A DNA stretch of 55,156 nt. It comes from an uncultured Bacilli bacterium. Lineage in GTDB: Bacteria > Bacillota_I > Bacilli_A > RF39 > UBA660. Below the pieces are notes generated by a model, which was not told where the DNA came from, made no database searches, and worked only from the letters and a program-made list of their open reading frames with translations. Where the stretch lies: NCBI GenBank assembly GCA_950097225.1, contig CATNCE010000006.1, positions 1 through 55,156 on the forward strand, in the 5' to 3' direction. The position numbers and the translations under genes were made by a program. Below are positions 8,254-17,443 of this stretch, one piece after another. Each line of letters starts with the position of its first letter. The first letter of the stretch is position 1.

Positions 8254-9147
8254 ACTTTCTATAGAATCATCAAAGTTCATAATATTTTCTAGGTCTATAT
8301 TTTCATTAAAATCATATAAATTACTAGGAATATTATCCATGTCTAAATGATTTTTATCTTTATCCTTATCTTTTTTCTTGTCCTTCTTTTTATCATGATC
8401 TTTTTTTATTTCTTTGTTATTGTCTAAAACATCTGACATATCAACACTTTCGTGCGTCGTCATAACGTCTTCTTTGTTGTCATTATCGCTTTCTTCCTCG
8501 ATAACTTTTGTCTCTTCTATTACGTAATCATCTTTTATACTATTTTTTATAGTTTCATTTTTATTATTTGTCTCTTTTCGAACATCAACTTTAGTAAAAT
8601 TGTCCTTTATACCATTTCCTTGTTCATAAAAGCACTTTGATAGATTACCAACATTATCGGTAGAGTAGCTTATAATTTGATTAAGAGCCTTAGTATAAAA
8701 TTCATAAGAATCAAGGATTTTAGTTAAACATAGTTCTAAAGCTTTTTTCTCAGCTGTAATCTTAACTAATTTATTTTTTGATAACTCAGCTTTTTCTACT
8801 AATTCGTTCATCGCGATTTTATCTTTCGCAATCTTGCGTTTTCTCTCATCGATACGAGCTGAAATTTCCTTATTAGCAGCAATCAAGATATTGGCAAGTT
8901 CATCATCTTTAAAACGATCAACTAGGTTTTGATAATCCTGCTCGAACCCTTCAATATCTGAATTCATCTTTTCGATTTTTTGCTTTGATACAAAAAAGTC
9001 TTCCTTATATTTATTTACTTTAGCAAGTTCAATTTCAATTTCCTTTGAGCTGCGTTCTAGCTTTGTTTCATATTCGTTTTTTATAGTTGTAAGGTTATCA
9101 ATTACATCTTGAAGCCTTGAGTTAGTCTCATTAATTAAATTATCCAT
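8251..9147 (-). CDS. Coiled-coil protein with charged disordered tail, unknown function
   Basis: 298 residues. The first 170 are almost entirely predicted coiled coil (repeated Leu/Ile spacing with many Lys/Glu: KYKEDFFVSKQKIEKMNSD, NEIS..IDERKRKIAKDKI). Residues 185-298 are low-complexity and acidic/basic, including a block alternating Lys and Asp (KKDKKKDKDKDK). There is no signal peptide or membrane helix, so it is probably cytosolic. AAGGT precedes the ATG. The layout recalls cell-division or DNA-organisation scaffolds, but no family is recognised. It is divergently arranged with the structured RNA at 9273. Confidence 0.6.
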   Translation of the reverse strand: MDNLINETNSRLQDVIDNLTTIKNEYETKLERSSKEIEIELAKVNKYKEDFFVSKQKIEKMNSDIEGFEQDYQNLVDRFKDDELANILIAANKEISARIDERKRKIAKDKIAMNELVEKAELSKNKLVKITAEKKALELCLTKILDSYEFYTKALNQIISYSTDNVGNLSKCFYEQGNGIKDNFTKVDVRKETNNKNETIKNSIKDDYVIEETKVIEEESDNDNKEDVMTTHESVDMSDVLDNNKEIKKDHDKKKDKKKDKDKDKNHLDMDNIPSNLYDFNENIDLENIMNFDDSIES

Positions 9148-9237
9148 ACATACCTTCCTATTCTCTAATATGAATTATAACAAAGAATAAATATTTTGTA
9201 AACATAAAGCCAATAAAATATTTTTAAAAATATAGGC

Positions 9238-9266
9238 TTGACTTTTAGCAATATGCGTCGTATACT
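9238..9266 (+). promoter_or_regulatory. Promoter of the unidentified structured RNA
   Basis: TTGACT (9238-9243), exactly 17 bases, then TATACT (9261-9266). Confidence 0.8.
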
Positions 9267-9272
9267 ATAGAT

Positions 9273-9668
9273 ACTTAGTAAGACAGCTAACTAAGCAACT
9301 GGTATAGTATAATTGTTGACTTTATCCAAACAAAGTAATAACAAATACATATCTTTTATATATATTATTTAATTCGAAGGCAAGTTGGCTTTTGGTTAAG
9401 TCAACTTACTCGATGATGAATATTATATGATGGGCTTAGGTTTAGTTAATAGTTTTCGTTCGTTGGACGGGATGTTCGACACTGATATTATTAACTGCTG
9501 TTGTCTGATGCCGAAAAAGGTCTTATCTTATTACTAAGTGTGTGATCACATTGAGAAAGAAACTCAATAATTAAAAGATAAGCAATGGTGATTTGGGATC
9601 TGACATTCTCAATAGCTGTTGATCTTACAAACTAGGAAACATATAGTTGTCAGCTGTATGTTTTTTTT
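9273..9668 (+). ncRNA. Unidentified structured non-coding RNA, about 395 bases
   Basis: It is bounded by a strong promoter and a perfect terminator, with no credible reading frame inside. Several long-range pairings are visible: CTTAGT/ACTAAG near 9275-9295; AAGTTGGCTT/AAGTCAACTT near 9381-9406 (10 pairs, six-base loop); AGTTAATA/TATTAACT enclosing GUUGGAC/GUUCGAC near 9445-9495; CTTATCTT/AAGATAAG near 9521-9582 enclosing TGTGATCACA and TTGAG...CTCAA; and CTGACA/TGTCAG near 9600-9652. It lacks the conserved RNase P core (GAGGAAAGUCC), SRP loop motifs and tmRNA ends. It ends 83 bases before the first surface-module gene, so it could be an independent RNA or a long leader with attenuation control. 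Confidence 0.65.
9638..9668 (+). terminator. Terminator of the unidentified RNA
   Basis: AACATATAG and CTGTATGTT form nine pairs (one G-U) around TTGTCAG, followed by eight T. Confidence 0.88.
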
Positions 9669-9751
9669 GTGCTTAAATAAATGTGATAATTATTGTTATT
9701 GATAATCTTTTTTGATATACTTAAAAAGAAGATATAAAAGGATTGATGCTT

Positions 9752-10462
9752 ATGAAAGATAAAATTGTTATCTTAATTGCAGTATTATTTTCGTACCTAA
9801 TTCCTAATGTTAGAGTTCTTGCTGAGGGAACTTGCAGTTATAAAGACCAAGCGGATTTAAACAAGGCGGCAGGAAAAGTTGAAACATCTTATTCGTTTGA
9901 ACGTGACGAAACTGGTGCCGAGTATTTTCTCATTTCCATATATAATGTCGTTGATAATATTTATGTTGATGTTGAAAGCGAGACATTAGAAGAAGCAGTT
10001 ATAGCAACTCCTAGTGGATCAACTGCTGGAGTTTATAGTTTTCGTGTTAATGATATTGATAATGTGATTAAATATGAAATGTATGTCCGTAGTTCAATTG
10101 AAGGCTGTCAGGGTGATTTGCGCAAACTTACTTTAACAAAACCTAAGAAAAACAAATATCATGATTATGATGAATGCAAGTTTGAAGATACTGAGAAAAT
10201 TCCTTATTGTCAAGAGTGGATAACTAAAGATTTCGGAATGACGGAAAAAGAAATCCTCGCTAAAATTGAAGAACAGCGTTCCTTAAAACAAGTTATTATT
10301 GATGATACAAAGAATGAAACGGATAACATTCGAGCTTCTAATAAGTTGGAATTATTAAAACAAATAAGAAGATATGCAATATTGGGGCTTTCTATAGGTA
10401 TTTCTCTTGATATAATATTCATCTATTTAAAGATAAGCGACATAAGGAGGTCAAGCCTATGA
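9752..10462 (+). CDS. Surface module A, gene 1: signal-peptide, Ig-like ectodomain, C-terminal membrane anchor
   Basis: About 236 residues. It starts with a signal peptide (MKDKIVILIAVLFSYLIPNV, cut probably after VLA-EG). A roughly 110-residue domain follows, beginning TCSYKDQADLNKAA and containing YSFRVNDIDNVIKYEMYVR and a Cys pair that looks like one beta-sandwich, then a Cys-containing stretch and a coiled region. A membrane helix lies near 208-230 with a short basic tail. It is a clear paralogue of the gene at 15344 (TCSY...LSKAA, YSYCQPWVTK versus YCQEWITK), and its ectodomain also resembles the next gene. The ATG at 9752 is chosen over a TTG at 9743 because of AAAGGA at 9-base spacing. 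Function unknown; probably an anchor or assembly subunit at the cell surface. Confidence 0.7.
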   Translation: MKDKIVILIAVLFSYLIPNVRVLAEGTCSYKDQADLNKAAGKVETSYSFERDETGAEYFLISIYNVVDNIYVDVESETLEEAVIATPSGSTAGVYSFRVNDIDNVIKYEMYVRSSIEGCQGDLRKLTLTKPKKNKYHDYDECKFEDTEKIPYCQEWITKDFGMTEKEILAKIEEQRSLKQVIIDDTKNETDNIRASNKLELLKQIRRYAILGLSIGISLDIIFIYLKISDIRRSSL

Positions 10463-11403
10463 TGCGTATAGAAAAAGAAAAGAAATTTAAAAACGAATAT
10501 ATTCCCGTAGTAATTGGCGGAATCATTCTCGTTTTATTCATTATTTTATTGATATTGGCATTTAGTTATGAACCTAAAAAAGAAGAAATTAATCCGAATG
10601 ACAAGACAGTATTAAATGAAGATTTAGCACTTGAAAAAAATGATTCTAAATGTGCCACAAAAGAGTTAAACGAATTATTAGAGTCTGCAGGTAATATTGC
10701 TGGGAACTATACTTCTCAAACAAAAAAGATGCCAATTGATGATTCTGGTATGACTCCCGAGCAAAAAGAGACTTACTTGTTGGATTATCCGGATGGAACT
10801 TACAATCATGCTTATTTGGAATTGCAAATATCTGGACTTACCTCTGATGTATACTTGCAAATAACCAATAGCTTTAATGACGATGTAGTTACCATCAACG
10901 CCACTGACGCTGATGAATCTGGCATTTACAAATATGAAGCTCCAACGATGGACGAGCGAGTTCGCTATACTATCAATGTTTATGCTAACAAATACGAGTG
11001 TAAGGGAGAAATTATTCGCAAGATTGCCTTTGATACCAAAGTGTTCAACATCTATAGTAATATGTTAGCTTGCTTAAAATATCCTAAATATGATAATTGT
11101 GCAACCTTCTTAACAACACCGATTACCTATAATGAATTTTATAAGGGGTATGAAAACTATCGCAAGACACATCCTGAGGCTGAATATGAAGCAGAGGCAA
11201 ACTTAATAAATGCCTTTAATCCAGATAAAAAAATGACGGCCGATAAAGTTAAGAAAGATGCAAACAAGGATGTATCAGTCTTTATTAAAATTGGCGACAA
11301 ATTTAAAGCTAATAAGGATTTGATTTTAATTTCTTTAACAATTATTGGAATAGGGGTTCTAGTCGTTGTACTGCTAATGTTTATAAGGAGACATAGAGTA
11401 TGA
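10459..11403 (+). CDS. Surface module A, gene 2: membrane protein with Ig-like ectodomain
   Basis: 314 residues with a membrane helix near 16-38, an ectodomain, and a second helix near 287-308 followed by RRHR. The ectodomain has the same pattern as gene 1 (VYLQITNSFNDD, ERVRYTINVYANKYECKGEI) and ends with a helical segment containing two cysteines (ACLKYPKYDNC). AAGGAGG lies 8 bases before the ATG, which overlaps the previous stop by 4 bases, so the module is translationally coupled. The equivalent position of module B is filled by a different, larger protein. No catalytic motif is visible. Its role is likely structural, holding the secreted 1141-residue product at the membrane; this is inference. 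Confidence 0.68.
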   Translation: MMRIEKEKKFKNEYIPVVIGGIILVLFIILLILAFSYEPKKEEINPNDKTVLNEDLALEKNDSKCATKELNELLESAGNIAGNYTSQTKKMPIDDSGMTPEQKETYLLDYPDGTYNHAYLELQISGLTSDVYLQITNSFNDDVVTINATDADESGIYKYEAPTMDERVRYTINVYANKYECKGEIIRKIAFDTKVFNIYSNMLACLKYPKYDNCATFLTTPITYNEFYKGYENYRKTHPEAEYEAEANLINAFNPDKKMTADKVKKDANKDVSVFIKIGDKFKANKDLILISLTIIGIGVLVVVLLMFIRRHRV

Positions 11404-14400
11404 AAAAGAAGTATATAGTTATTATTATATTAGTGCTTTCTCTTTTTATTGGTACTAAGGATGCTTACGCCACTCAAGGTATTGCAAACTTCTCAGGACC
11501 TAATTATTCGACTGGAGTAACTTGGTGTGAAACGGGAAATAATGAAACAGGAATATGTGGAAATTATATCGATTCTCCCAAAGTTATCACCGTTGGAGGA
11601 AAGAGTTATGCTGCTTATTGTATCGATCCAGGACTTCATATGGTGCCTAATACTTCTTATACCTGTGAAACAACAGACGATGCAGGACTTGTTTATTTGA
11701 TGGAAAAAGCACCTCTTTCAACCGCAGGCTACTCATACGAATATTCATTATTTCAATTGGCGTTTCGTATGTATGCAACCAGAAAAAATATAGGAAACAA
11801 CTCTTTGACACTGATGAAAGCTGCCATCGTTAGATATAACCAAATTATGGAAGAAGATGGGGACCCTTATCGTGTTTTAGCTGGATGTAAACCAGGACAG
11901 AATTGTGCCACAGATCCTCACGCCTATTTAGGTGGAAATCTTGGACTCATTGACCAAGCCTGGCAGCTTACTCTCGAAGCATACGCGTTAGCGCCAGATG
12001 AATTCGGTAGTGATATTGCCGGAAACAAGGAAAGTAGTGAAAGTGCTAGTGGAAGTAATGGAACTTTAAAACTTACTGCCGTATTGGGAGAACCAAATAG
12101 TGAGGTAGTTACCTATAAAGTTACTTCAACTCAAAACATCGAAAAAGTCACTTTTGCTTGTGAAAATTGTCAAATACTAAGCCAAAGCTTTAGCGGTATA
12201 TCTGGCGAGATTACAGTTCGTATTTTATCTGACCCATCTTTGTGTAAACCATATAAAATAAAAGCTTATTACAATCCCAAAGGCGTTCAAATATGCCATA
12301 CAACTAACTCAGGATTGTCTGCGGACTTTCAATATTTAGTAACTAGTTTTGAAGAAACTGGCCTTGATGCTGGAGGAACTAGTCCAAATCCAAATCCCAA
12401 TCCGACTGGGGAACCAACAGCAGTATTTGAGTTTGAACCTCCATATTGTGATGACCCAACTTGTTGTCATTTTGGTGGCGATATAGATCCTGGATTTATT
12501 GATGGAGATATTTACAATTGCTGTTATGATAGCACTCATTCTGAAGCAAGTCAGTATGGTCTAAATGATTTATTCTGCTATCACAATGGCTTAGGTGTAG
12601 ATCATTATTTTGCTAAGTGTAATACCGATAGTTTTATTGATAAAAACCTACAAGGATCTTTAAATTCATATTGTAGTATTTATTGTACTGAGCGTGTTTC
12701 TATTGATGTTCCTGATCCAATAACCGCTAAATCTGGTCGTTATTTTGAGTTGTCGAAATCATCGAAGGGAACTAAATCACCTTATATAGAAGGCGCTAAA
12801 CGTTGCAGAATGATCATTGATTATGATAAGTGGAATAGTGACTATATCAGTCAAGTAAAAAAAGAAATTGAAAAATACAATAAATTCCAGCGAGCAAAGG
12901 CTTATGAACTGATGTATGAAAATGCCATTTCTAAGGCAAGTGATGCAGAAGAAACTGTCACTATAACGTGTACGCCAACCGCGCAATCAGGAACAACGCA
13001 AACATGTTCATATTACAAAACTGTTGAAGGATGTAAAAATCCTAATGCATCAAATAACTATTGTAAGGAGACAACTGCGTCTACTGAGAGTGTTACAGCC
13101 ACATCTAAGACAACTGATGATAATGGAACTGCTATAGCTGCCAAGACATTAACAGTTACGTTGAAATATAAAAAATATCCATTTAGTACTAAATATAATT
13201 GGTATGAAACTAAGATTAAACTAGGCGGTAAAACTGGTGTTGAAATTGACCCGGCTGGCAAATATACAACATCCCATGCACAAGATTGGTCAGGCTGGAG
13301 TGATACCCTAGATGAACAATTAGCTTCGATTACGGAATTCAATACTACATATAACAATAAAGAAATTGATGGCACTAGCACGACAGCAACATCAACCAAC
13401 TGTACAGGCTCTGCAACAGTAACATCAACTTCACCAAAAACAAAATATGTATGTTCACGAAATTATGCAGAAGTTGAGAGTCATAAAGAAAATGTTCCTA
13501 AAATTTATGATGATTATAAGGCAAGTGCTAGCTCTGCTAACTCTGAATTTAATAGTGCTGCCCAAACCGCTAAATCGACTGAAGATAAATTAACTCAGTG
13601 TGATAATTTCTTCACATCTGATGCAGCTAAGGCAGAAAACGTTTATAAATTCGCACCAGAGTTAGAAGGATTTGAATATACTCAAGTATACAAAGATGAT
13701 TATGGAAAATTAAAATCTGAAACAACAATCATACCATTTAAAAATACTCCAGGTTGTGAGGTAGAAGGACCGATATTAGGACCATCTACTGCTGGCGATC
13801 CTGATGCATTAGAATCTCCACAATATTCTCAATATTATGGGGATGGAAATGCTTTCATGCACGATTTTAAAGCAACAACATTAGTTTGGGATTCTAACGG
13901 ATCTGGTTATAGAGACTTCTTAGATGGAGTTTATTATGCAGATAAGAAATTAACCCAAGATGCAAAATATATTTCTAAATGTTCTTGGGATGAAGAAGAT
14001 AAGATTATATATACATTAATTCCACGCGGAGAAGCAACTGAGGAAAAGAACTTCAATTATACAATGGGAACACATCAATATCGCGTCTTCTTATCTACAT
14101 TAGCAGGAACTTATGACACTCGCTGGTTAATTAAAAACTTGGGAACAAACGGAAAATTTGATGAAATATTCCAAAATTCAACAGCGTGCTCTAGTAAACA
14201 ATACACTGATAAAGACGGAATGCTACATTGTGGATTAGAAGTAGAAAATGAACTTATAACGGTTGGAACTTGTAATACCGAGAAAACGATAGTTGATCCA
14301 GATGAATGTCCAGATCCAGAACCTGGAGATAACGAGTCGGTATTAAAATTCAAAATTGTTGATCCAGCTCATGTTTTCCCATCATGTAACTCTTTTGATA

Positions 14401-14825
14401 GCTGTGGATTTGGATATAATTGGTTTGAAGGAACTAATGGACCAGAGACCCAAAAAAATATTGAACAAAAAGGTGCTAAAAATTCAACTTACGCACCAGA
14501 AAACATGTCATATTCATTCACTTTTACACCAAAGGATTTAAAACACATTAAAAATTATAACAAGTATCGTGAAGAAAATAACCGTGGTGGATATTCAGAC
14601 TTCGAGCTTGGTTGTCAATGTCCTGACGTTGTTGAAGAATGTAATCCTGTTGGAGAAACTCAAGTATGTAAACGAGTTGATAGCTGTAAAAAGTGTTTGA
14701 GTTCATTCTTAACTAACTTATATAATGGAGAAATAAAATACGGAGGAGCAACCTATAAGGTTACATCTTCCAAGGGTTCGATTAATACTATTCGTGATAC
14801 AAAAATTCATTGGGCAGGGGTGTAA
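11400..14825 (+). CDS. Surface module A, gene 3: 1141-residue Cys-rich secreted protein with TQXA-like thioester domain
   Basis: Signal peptide of about 24 residues ending in AYA. Residues 25-200 look like a TQXA/thioester adhesin domain: AAYCIDPG (Cys74) and LFQLAFRM (Gln119) match the Cys and Gln partners that form an internal thioester in Gram-positive adhesins. A Pro/Asn linker (SPNPNPNPT) follows near 330, then a Cys-rich region (CDDPTCCHF, NCCYDSTH, FCYHNG, YCSIYCTERVS) and a long region with helical and Thr-rich segments. The last 120 residues (EIVDPAHVFP-type, YNKYREENNRGGYSDFEL, CKKCLSSF) align with the C-terminus of the 17444 gene. No LPXTG or C-terminal membrane helix is seen, so anchoring must be by partners. 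AAGGAG precedes the start, which overlaps gene 2 by 4 bases. Confidence 0.75.
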   Translation: MKKKYIVIIILVLSLFIGTKDAYATQGIANFSGPNYSTGVTWCETGNNETGICGNYIDSPKVITVGGKSYAAYCIDPGLHMVPNTSYTCETTDDAGLVYLMEKAPLSTAGYSYEYSLFQLAFRMYATRKNIGNNSLTLMKAAIVRYNQIMEEDGDPYRVLAGCKPGQNCATDPHAYLGGNLGLIDQAWQLTLEAYALAPDEFGSDIAGNKESSESASGSNGTLKLTAVLGEPNSEVVTYKVTSTQNIEKVTFACENCQILSQSFSGISGEITVRILSDPSLCKPYKIKAYYNPKGVQICHTTNSGLSADFQYLVTSFEETGLDAGGTSPNPNPNPTGEPTAVFEFEPPYCDDPTCCHFGGDIDPGFIDGDIYNCCYDSTHSEASQYGLNDLFCYHNGLGVDHYFAKCNTDSFIDKNLQGSLNSYCSIYCTERVSIDVPDPITAKSGRYFELSKSSKGTKSPYIEGAKRCRMIIDYDKWNSDYISQVKKEIEKYNKFQRAKAYELMYENAISKASDAEETVTITCTPTAQSGTTQTCSYYKTVEGCKNPNASNNYCKETTASTESVTATSKTTDDNGTAIAAKTLTVTLKYKKYPFSTKYNWYETKIKLGGKTGVEIDPAGKYTTSHAQDWSGWSDTLDEQLASITEFNTTYNNKEIDGTSTTATSTNCTGSATVTSTSPKTKYVCSRNYAEVESHKENVPKIYDDYKASASSANSEFNSAAQTAKSTEDKLTQCDNFFTSDAAKAENVYKFAPELEGFEYTQVYKDDYGKLKSETTIIPFKNTPGCEVEGPILGPSTAGDPDALESPQYSQYYGDGNAFMHDFKATTLVWDSNGSGYRDFLDGVYYADKKLTQDAKYISKCSWDEEDKIIYTLIPRGEATEEKNFNYTMGTHQYRVFLSTLAGTYDTRWLIKNLGTNGKFDEIFQNSTACSSKQYTDKDGMLHCGLEVENELITVGTCNTEKTIVDPDECPDPEPGDNESVLKFKIVDPAHVFPSCNSFDSCGFGYNWFEGTNGPETQKNIEQKGAKNSTYAPENMSYSFTFTPKDLKHIKNYNKYREENNRGGYSDFELGCQCPDVVEECNPVGETQVCKRVDSCKKCLSSFLTNLYNGEIKYGGATYKVTSSKGSINTIRDTKIHWAGV

Positions 14826-14828
14826 TTA

Positions 14829-15260
14829 ATGAAAGAAAGTTTATGGGGCTATTGGATAGTAGTACTAGGAATATCGATAATGAGTGTAATGATCTTGTTG
14901 CAGAATCTAACGACGACGAGTGAACAAGATTATTACATGATAAGAGAAGTATTAGAGGCAAGTATGTATGAGGCAGTAGATTATGGATACTACCGAGATA
15001 CCGGGGAGTTGAAGATGAATACAGAGAAATTCACAGAGAACTTCATAAGAAGGTTTGCAGAATCGGTAAACATAAATAAGAAATATAACATAACATTTTA
15101 TGATATATATGAAACACCGCCAGCAGCATCAGTATCGATAATAACGACAACAGAACATAGTAACTTTGGAGAGAACCAAGGAGCGGGAGAGACAGCAGAT
15201 GTAGTAAGCCGCTTAACAGGAATCTTATACACAAATAGTAAATACCAACCAAAATCTTAG
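14829..15260 (+). CDS. Surface module A, gene 4: 143-residue TadE-like/DUF5411-like protein
   Basis: One N-terminal membrane helix (about 7-25, YWIVVLGISIMSVMILLQ) is followed by an acidic helix (MIREVLEASMYEAVDYGYY) and a mixed domain, as in TadE-like pseudopilins; I also associate it with DUF5411. No prepilin peptidase motif is evident. The protein is identical, residue for residue, to the one at 20783, and the two DNA copies differ at only three silent sites that I can find. The identity starts at the ATG and runs through the terminator, while the ribosome sites differ. Codon choice (ATA, GTA, GGA, ACG, TCG) differs from gene 3. Confidence 0.75.
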   Translation: MKESLWGYWIVVLGISIMSVMILLQNLTTTSEQDYYMIREVLEASMYEAVDYGYYRDTGELKMNTEKFTENFIRRFAESVNINKKYNITFYDIYETPPAASVSIITTTEHSNFGENQGAGETADVVSRLTGILYTNSKYQPKS

Positions 15261-15285
15261 AAGATAAACTTTATCTTCTTTTTTT
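14829..15285 (+). repeat. Direct repeat copy 1 (gene plus terminator)
   Basis: About 457 bases covering the 143-residue gene and its terminator, almost identical to 20783-21239. Sequence similarity stops abruptly at both ends. Confidence 0.92.
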
Positions 15286-15286
15286 A
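15260..15286 (+). terminator. Terminator of surface module A
   Basis: AGAAGATAAA/TTTATCTTCT perfect stem followed by seven T; same sequence as at 21214. Confidence 0.9.
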
Positions 15287-15315
15287 TTGAGTATAAAAAA
15301 CATTTTTGCTATAAT
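15287..15315 (+). promoter_or_regulatory. Promoter of surface module B
   Basis: TTGAGT (15287-15292), 17-base spacer, TATAAT (15310-15315), 28 bases before the ATG of the first gene. It shows that modules A and B are separate transcripts. Confidence 0.8.
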
Positions 15316-15343
15316 TTATATAAGGATAAAGAGGAATAGATAT

Positions 15344-16060
15344 ATGAAAAAGATTATTTGCTTTTTAATTAGTATTTCGTCTTTCTTTTTACTTAGTTTT
15401 CATGTAATGGCAGAAGAAGATACAACTTGTAGTTATTCTTCGCAAGTCTCTTTAAGCAAAGCGGCCTACAATGTGGATGCTAATTATACGATAAAAAAAG
15501 ATGAACAAAATAATTATTATTTTGAAATAACTATATATAACATTACAGATGAAATATATGCTGTTGTTGAAAATGATATCTCAAGAGATACAATCGAAAT
15601 ATCAGCTAGCATGACGACTAATAATAATTATACATTTCGAGTATATGATATCGTAACCATTATAAACTACACCATTCGCATAAGAGGTTTTAAATATGGT
15701 TGTAACAATGAATTGCGCAAGATCAATATTGTTAAACCCCGTTACAATGATTTGAGTGAAATTAGTGTCTGTAAAAACGATTTGATGCTTGATTATTCTT
15801 ATTGTCAGCCTTGGGTTACCAAGTATTTTAAAGAAACGCGTGAAGAAGTAATAGAGAGAATCAATAATCAATTTAGCAAAAATAATAGCCAATTTACTAC
15901 TAAGTGTATAACTTGTGAGGCAAATGAACAAACCAAAAAGCTATTAAAGCGAAAACAAAATATACGAATTGCTGTTATTATCGGACTCATAATCGGAATA
16001 GTTATTGACACTTCCGTAATAGTTTTATTAATAATAAGATTGAAGAGGTATGATCTATGA
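15344..16060 (+). CDS. Surface module B, gene 1: paralogue of 9752 (signal peptide, ectodomain, membrane anchor)
   Basis: 238 residues. Signal peptide (MKKIICFLISISSFFLLSF, cut near VMA-EE), then TCSYSSQVSLSKAA, matching TCSYKDQADLNKAA of the module A protein, a beta-rich ectodomain (YFEITIYNITDEIYAVVEN), and YSYCQPWVTKYF, which parallels YCQEWITKDF. There is a membrane helix near 208-230 and a basic tail. Identity to the module A copy is low to moderate, so the duplication is old. GAGGAA sits 8 bases before the ATG, and the next gene's start overlaps its stop. Function unknown. Confidence 0.7.
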   Translation: MKKIICFLISISSFFLLSFHVMAEEDTTCSYSSQVSLSKAAYNVDANYTIKKDEQNNYYFEITIYNITDEIYAVVENDISRDTIEISASMTTNNNYTFRVYDIVTIINYTIRIRGFKYGCNNELRKINIVKPRYNDLSEISVCKNDLMLDYSYCQPWVTKYFKETREEVIERINNQFSKNNSQFTTKCITCEANEQTKKLLKRKQNIRIAVIIGLIIGIVIDTSVIVLLIIRLKRYDL

Positions 16061-17433
16061 AAGTAAAAAAAACAAACGAAGAAAAAAAGGAAATTAAAAA
16101 ATTTAAAAAAGATAAGTATCAAAGGTCTATATCCCATGAAAAAAAGGGCTTTAAGATAGAATACATATACATAGCTGGAGCTGCTATAATACTTCTATTG
16201 CTAGTAGCAATTTTGATCTATATGCTTTTTTTCAGTAAAGGCGAAAATCTTATTGTTCCTAACAAGCCTAATTACGATATTTTAGATATTGGTGTAGTTG
16301 ATTTTGCAGACAATGCAGCTAATGCCTTCGATTTAAATACTAAGAAAAATGATAAGATTAATGTTAGCTATAATATCATAAGTGATTATTATAAAAAGGG
16401 AATAACTTTATCAAATACTCAAGCTAATTACTTAAATGATTCATTTATTATCACAAGTGGACCATTATCAAAGGACTCATTTATATCAGCAATTAGTAAA
16501 GATAGTAAACTAAAGTGGTTATTAACTTTAGATGATAAAGAATTTGGCCTTGCTCATGTATATAGTACAGTAAGTACTAACAATGCTTACTACATAAGTG
16601 CTGTAACAGAGCTTAGTAATAAAAAGAATTTATCAGTAATTCAAGTTGATAACAATGGAAAACGCATCGCTACACGCACTATCAAAAGTGCTTTTAACGG
16701 AAAAATCAAAGATATGTTAGTCGTCGATAAAAATTTAATTATCATAGCTCAAGAAGATGATCAAATAAATTTATATTTTACGGATATCAACTTAAAAGAA
16801 AATAAAAATACTATCAACATCAACAAACAATTTAATGATTCTAAATACATAGATTATCAAATGGCTACTAGTTTAGATAATACAATCGAGCTTGTTTGTA
16901 AAAGTGATAATAAGTACTACAGCATTAGTGTCAATGTTGAAGGATACACTGCTTCATTAAAAGAACTTGATGCTATTAATACTTTAGAAACTGATGCTAA
17001 TATAAAGATAAGAAATTATTTAAAGGGCTATGTAGCAAACACAAATGACACCTTATATAAATTAGATCCTGATGCGCGTTTGATCAATAAGTATGAATAC
17101 AAGAATATTAAATTAGAAGATGATTCTGCTTACAAAGAAAAGTATAAAGATGATGAATTTATCAATGTTGAAGATATGGAAAATCGTATAAGCATTGAAT
17201 CTATTAGTAGTAATAATACCAGTATTATTGTAAATAGTAGGACAATATACTCATCAATTTATGATATATATGATTTAAATTTAAATATAAATAAGCGAAT
17301 TATATTAGATGCAGTTAAATATACCTATGACGAAGGCGTTATCTTGAATCGTTTCTACATCGATGGAAATATTTATGAAGTTTACTCATATGGCAGTGAG
17401 ACGCCATCTATTATGATAAGTAAAATAGGTTAG
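16057..17433 (+). CDS. Surface module B, gene 2: membrane-anchored beta-propeller-like protein
   Basis: 458 residues. A Lys/Glu-rich cytoplasmic N-terminus (about 1-45) precedes one membrane helix (near 45-68); the rest is extracellular. The ectodomain repeats a blade-like pattern (FIISGPLSKDSFISAIS, SVIQVDNNGKRIATRTI, LIIIAQEDDQINLYFTDI, YVANTNDTLYKLDPDA), suggesting a beta-propeller. It has no counterpart in module A, whose second gene is a two-helix Ig-like protein, so this position differs between modules and could give different binding or sensing. GAGGT precedes the ATG. Confidence 0.68.
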   Translation: MKVKKTNEEKKEIKKFKKDKYQRSISHEKKGFKIEYIYIAGAAIILLLLVAILIYMLFFSKGENLIVPNKPNYDILDIGVVDFADNAANAFDLNTKKNDKINVSYNIISDYYKKGITLSNTQANYLNDSFIITSGPLSKDSFISAISKDSKLKWLLTLDDKEFGLAHVYSTVSTNNAYYISAVTELSNKKNLSVIQVDNNGKRIATRTIKSAFNGKIKDMLVVDKNLIIIAQEDDQINLYFTDINLKENKNTININKQFNDSKYIDYQMATSLDNTIELVCKSDNKYYSISVNVEGYTASLKELDAINTLETDANIKIRNYLKGYVANTNDTLYKLDPDARLINKYEYKNIKLEDDSAYKEKYKDDEFINVEDMENRISIESISSNNTSIIVNSRTIYSSIYDIYDLNLNINKRIILDAVKYTYDEGVILNRFYIDGNIYEVYSYGSETPSIMISKIG

Positions 17434-17443
17434 GGAGGATAAT

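Noticed and set aside
9273-9668. RNase P RNA, tmRNA or SRP RNA
   Set aside because: The RNase P GAGGAAAGUCC core, tmRNA-like ends with a tag frame, and SRP loop motifs are absent.
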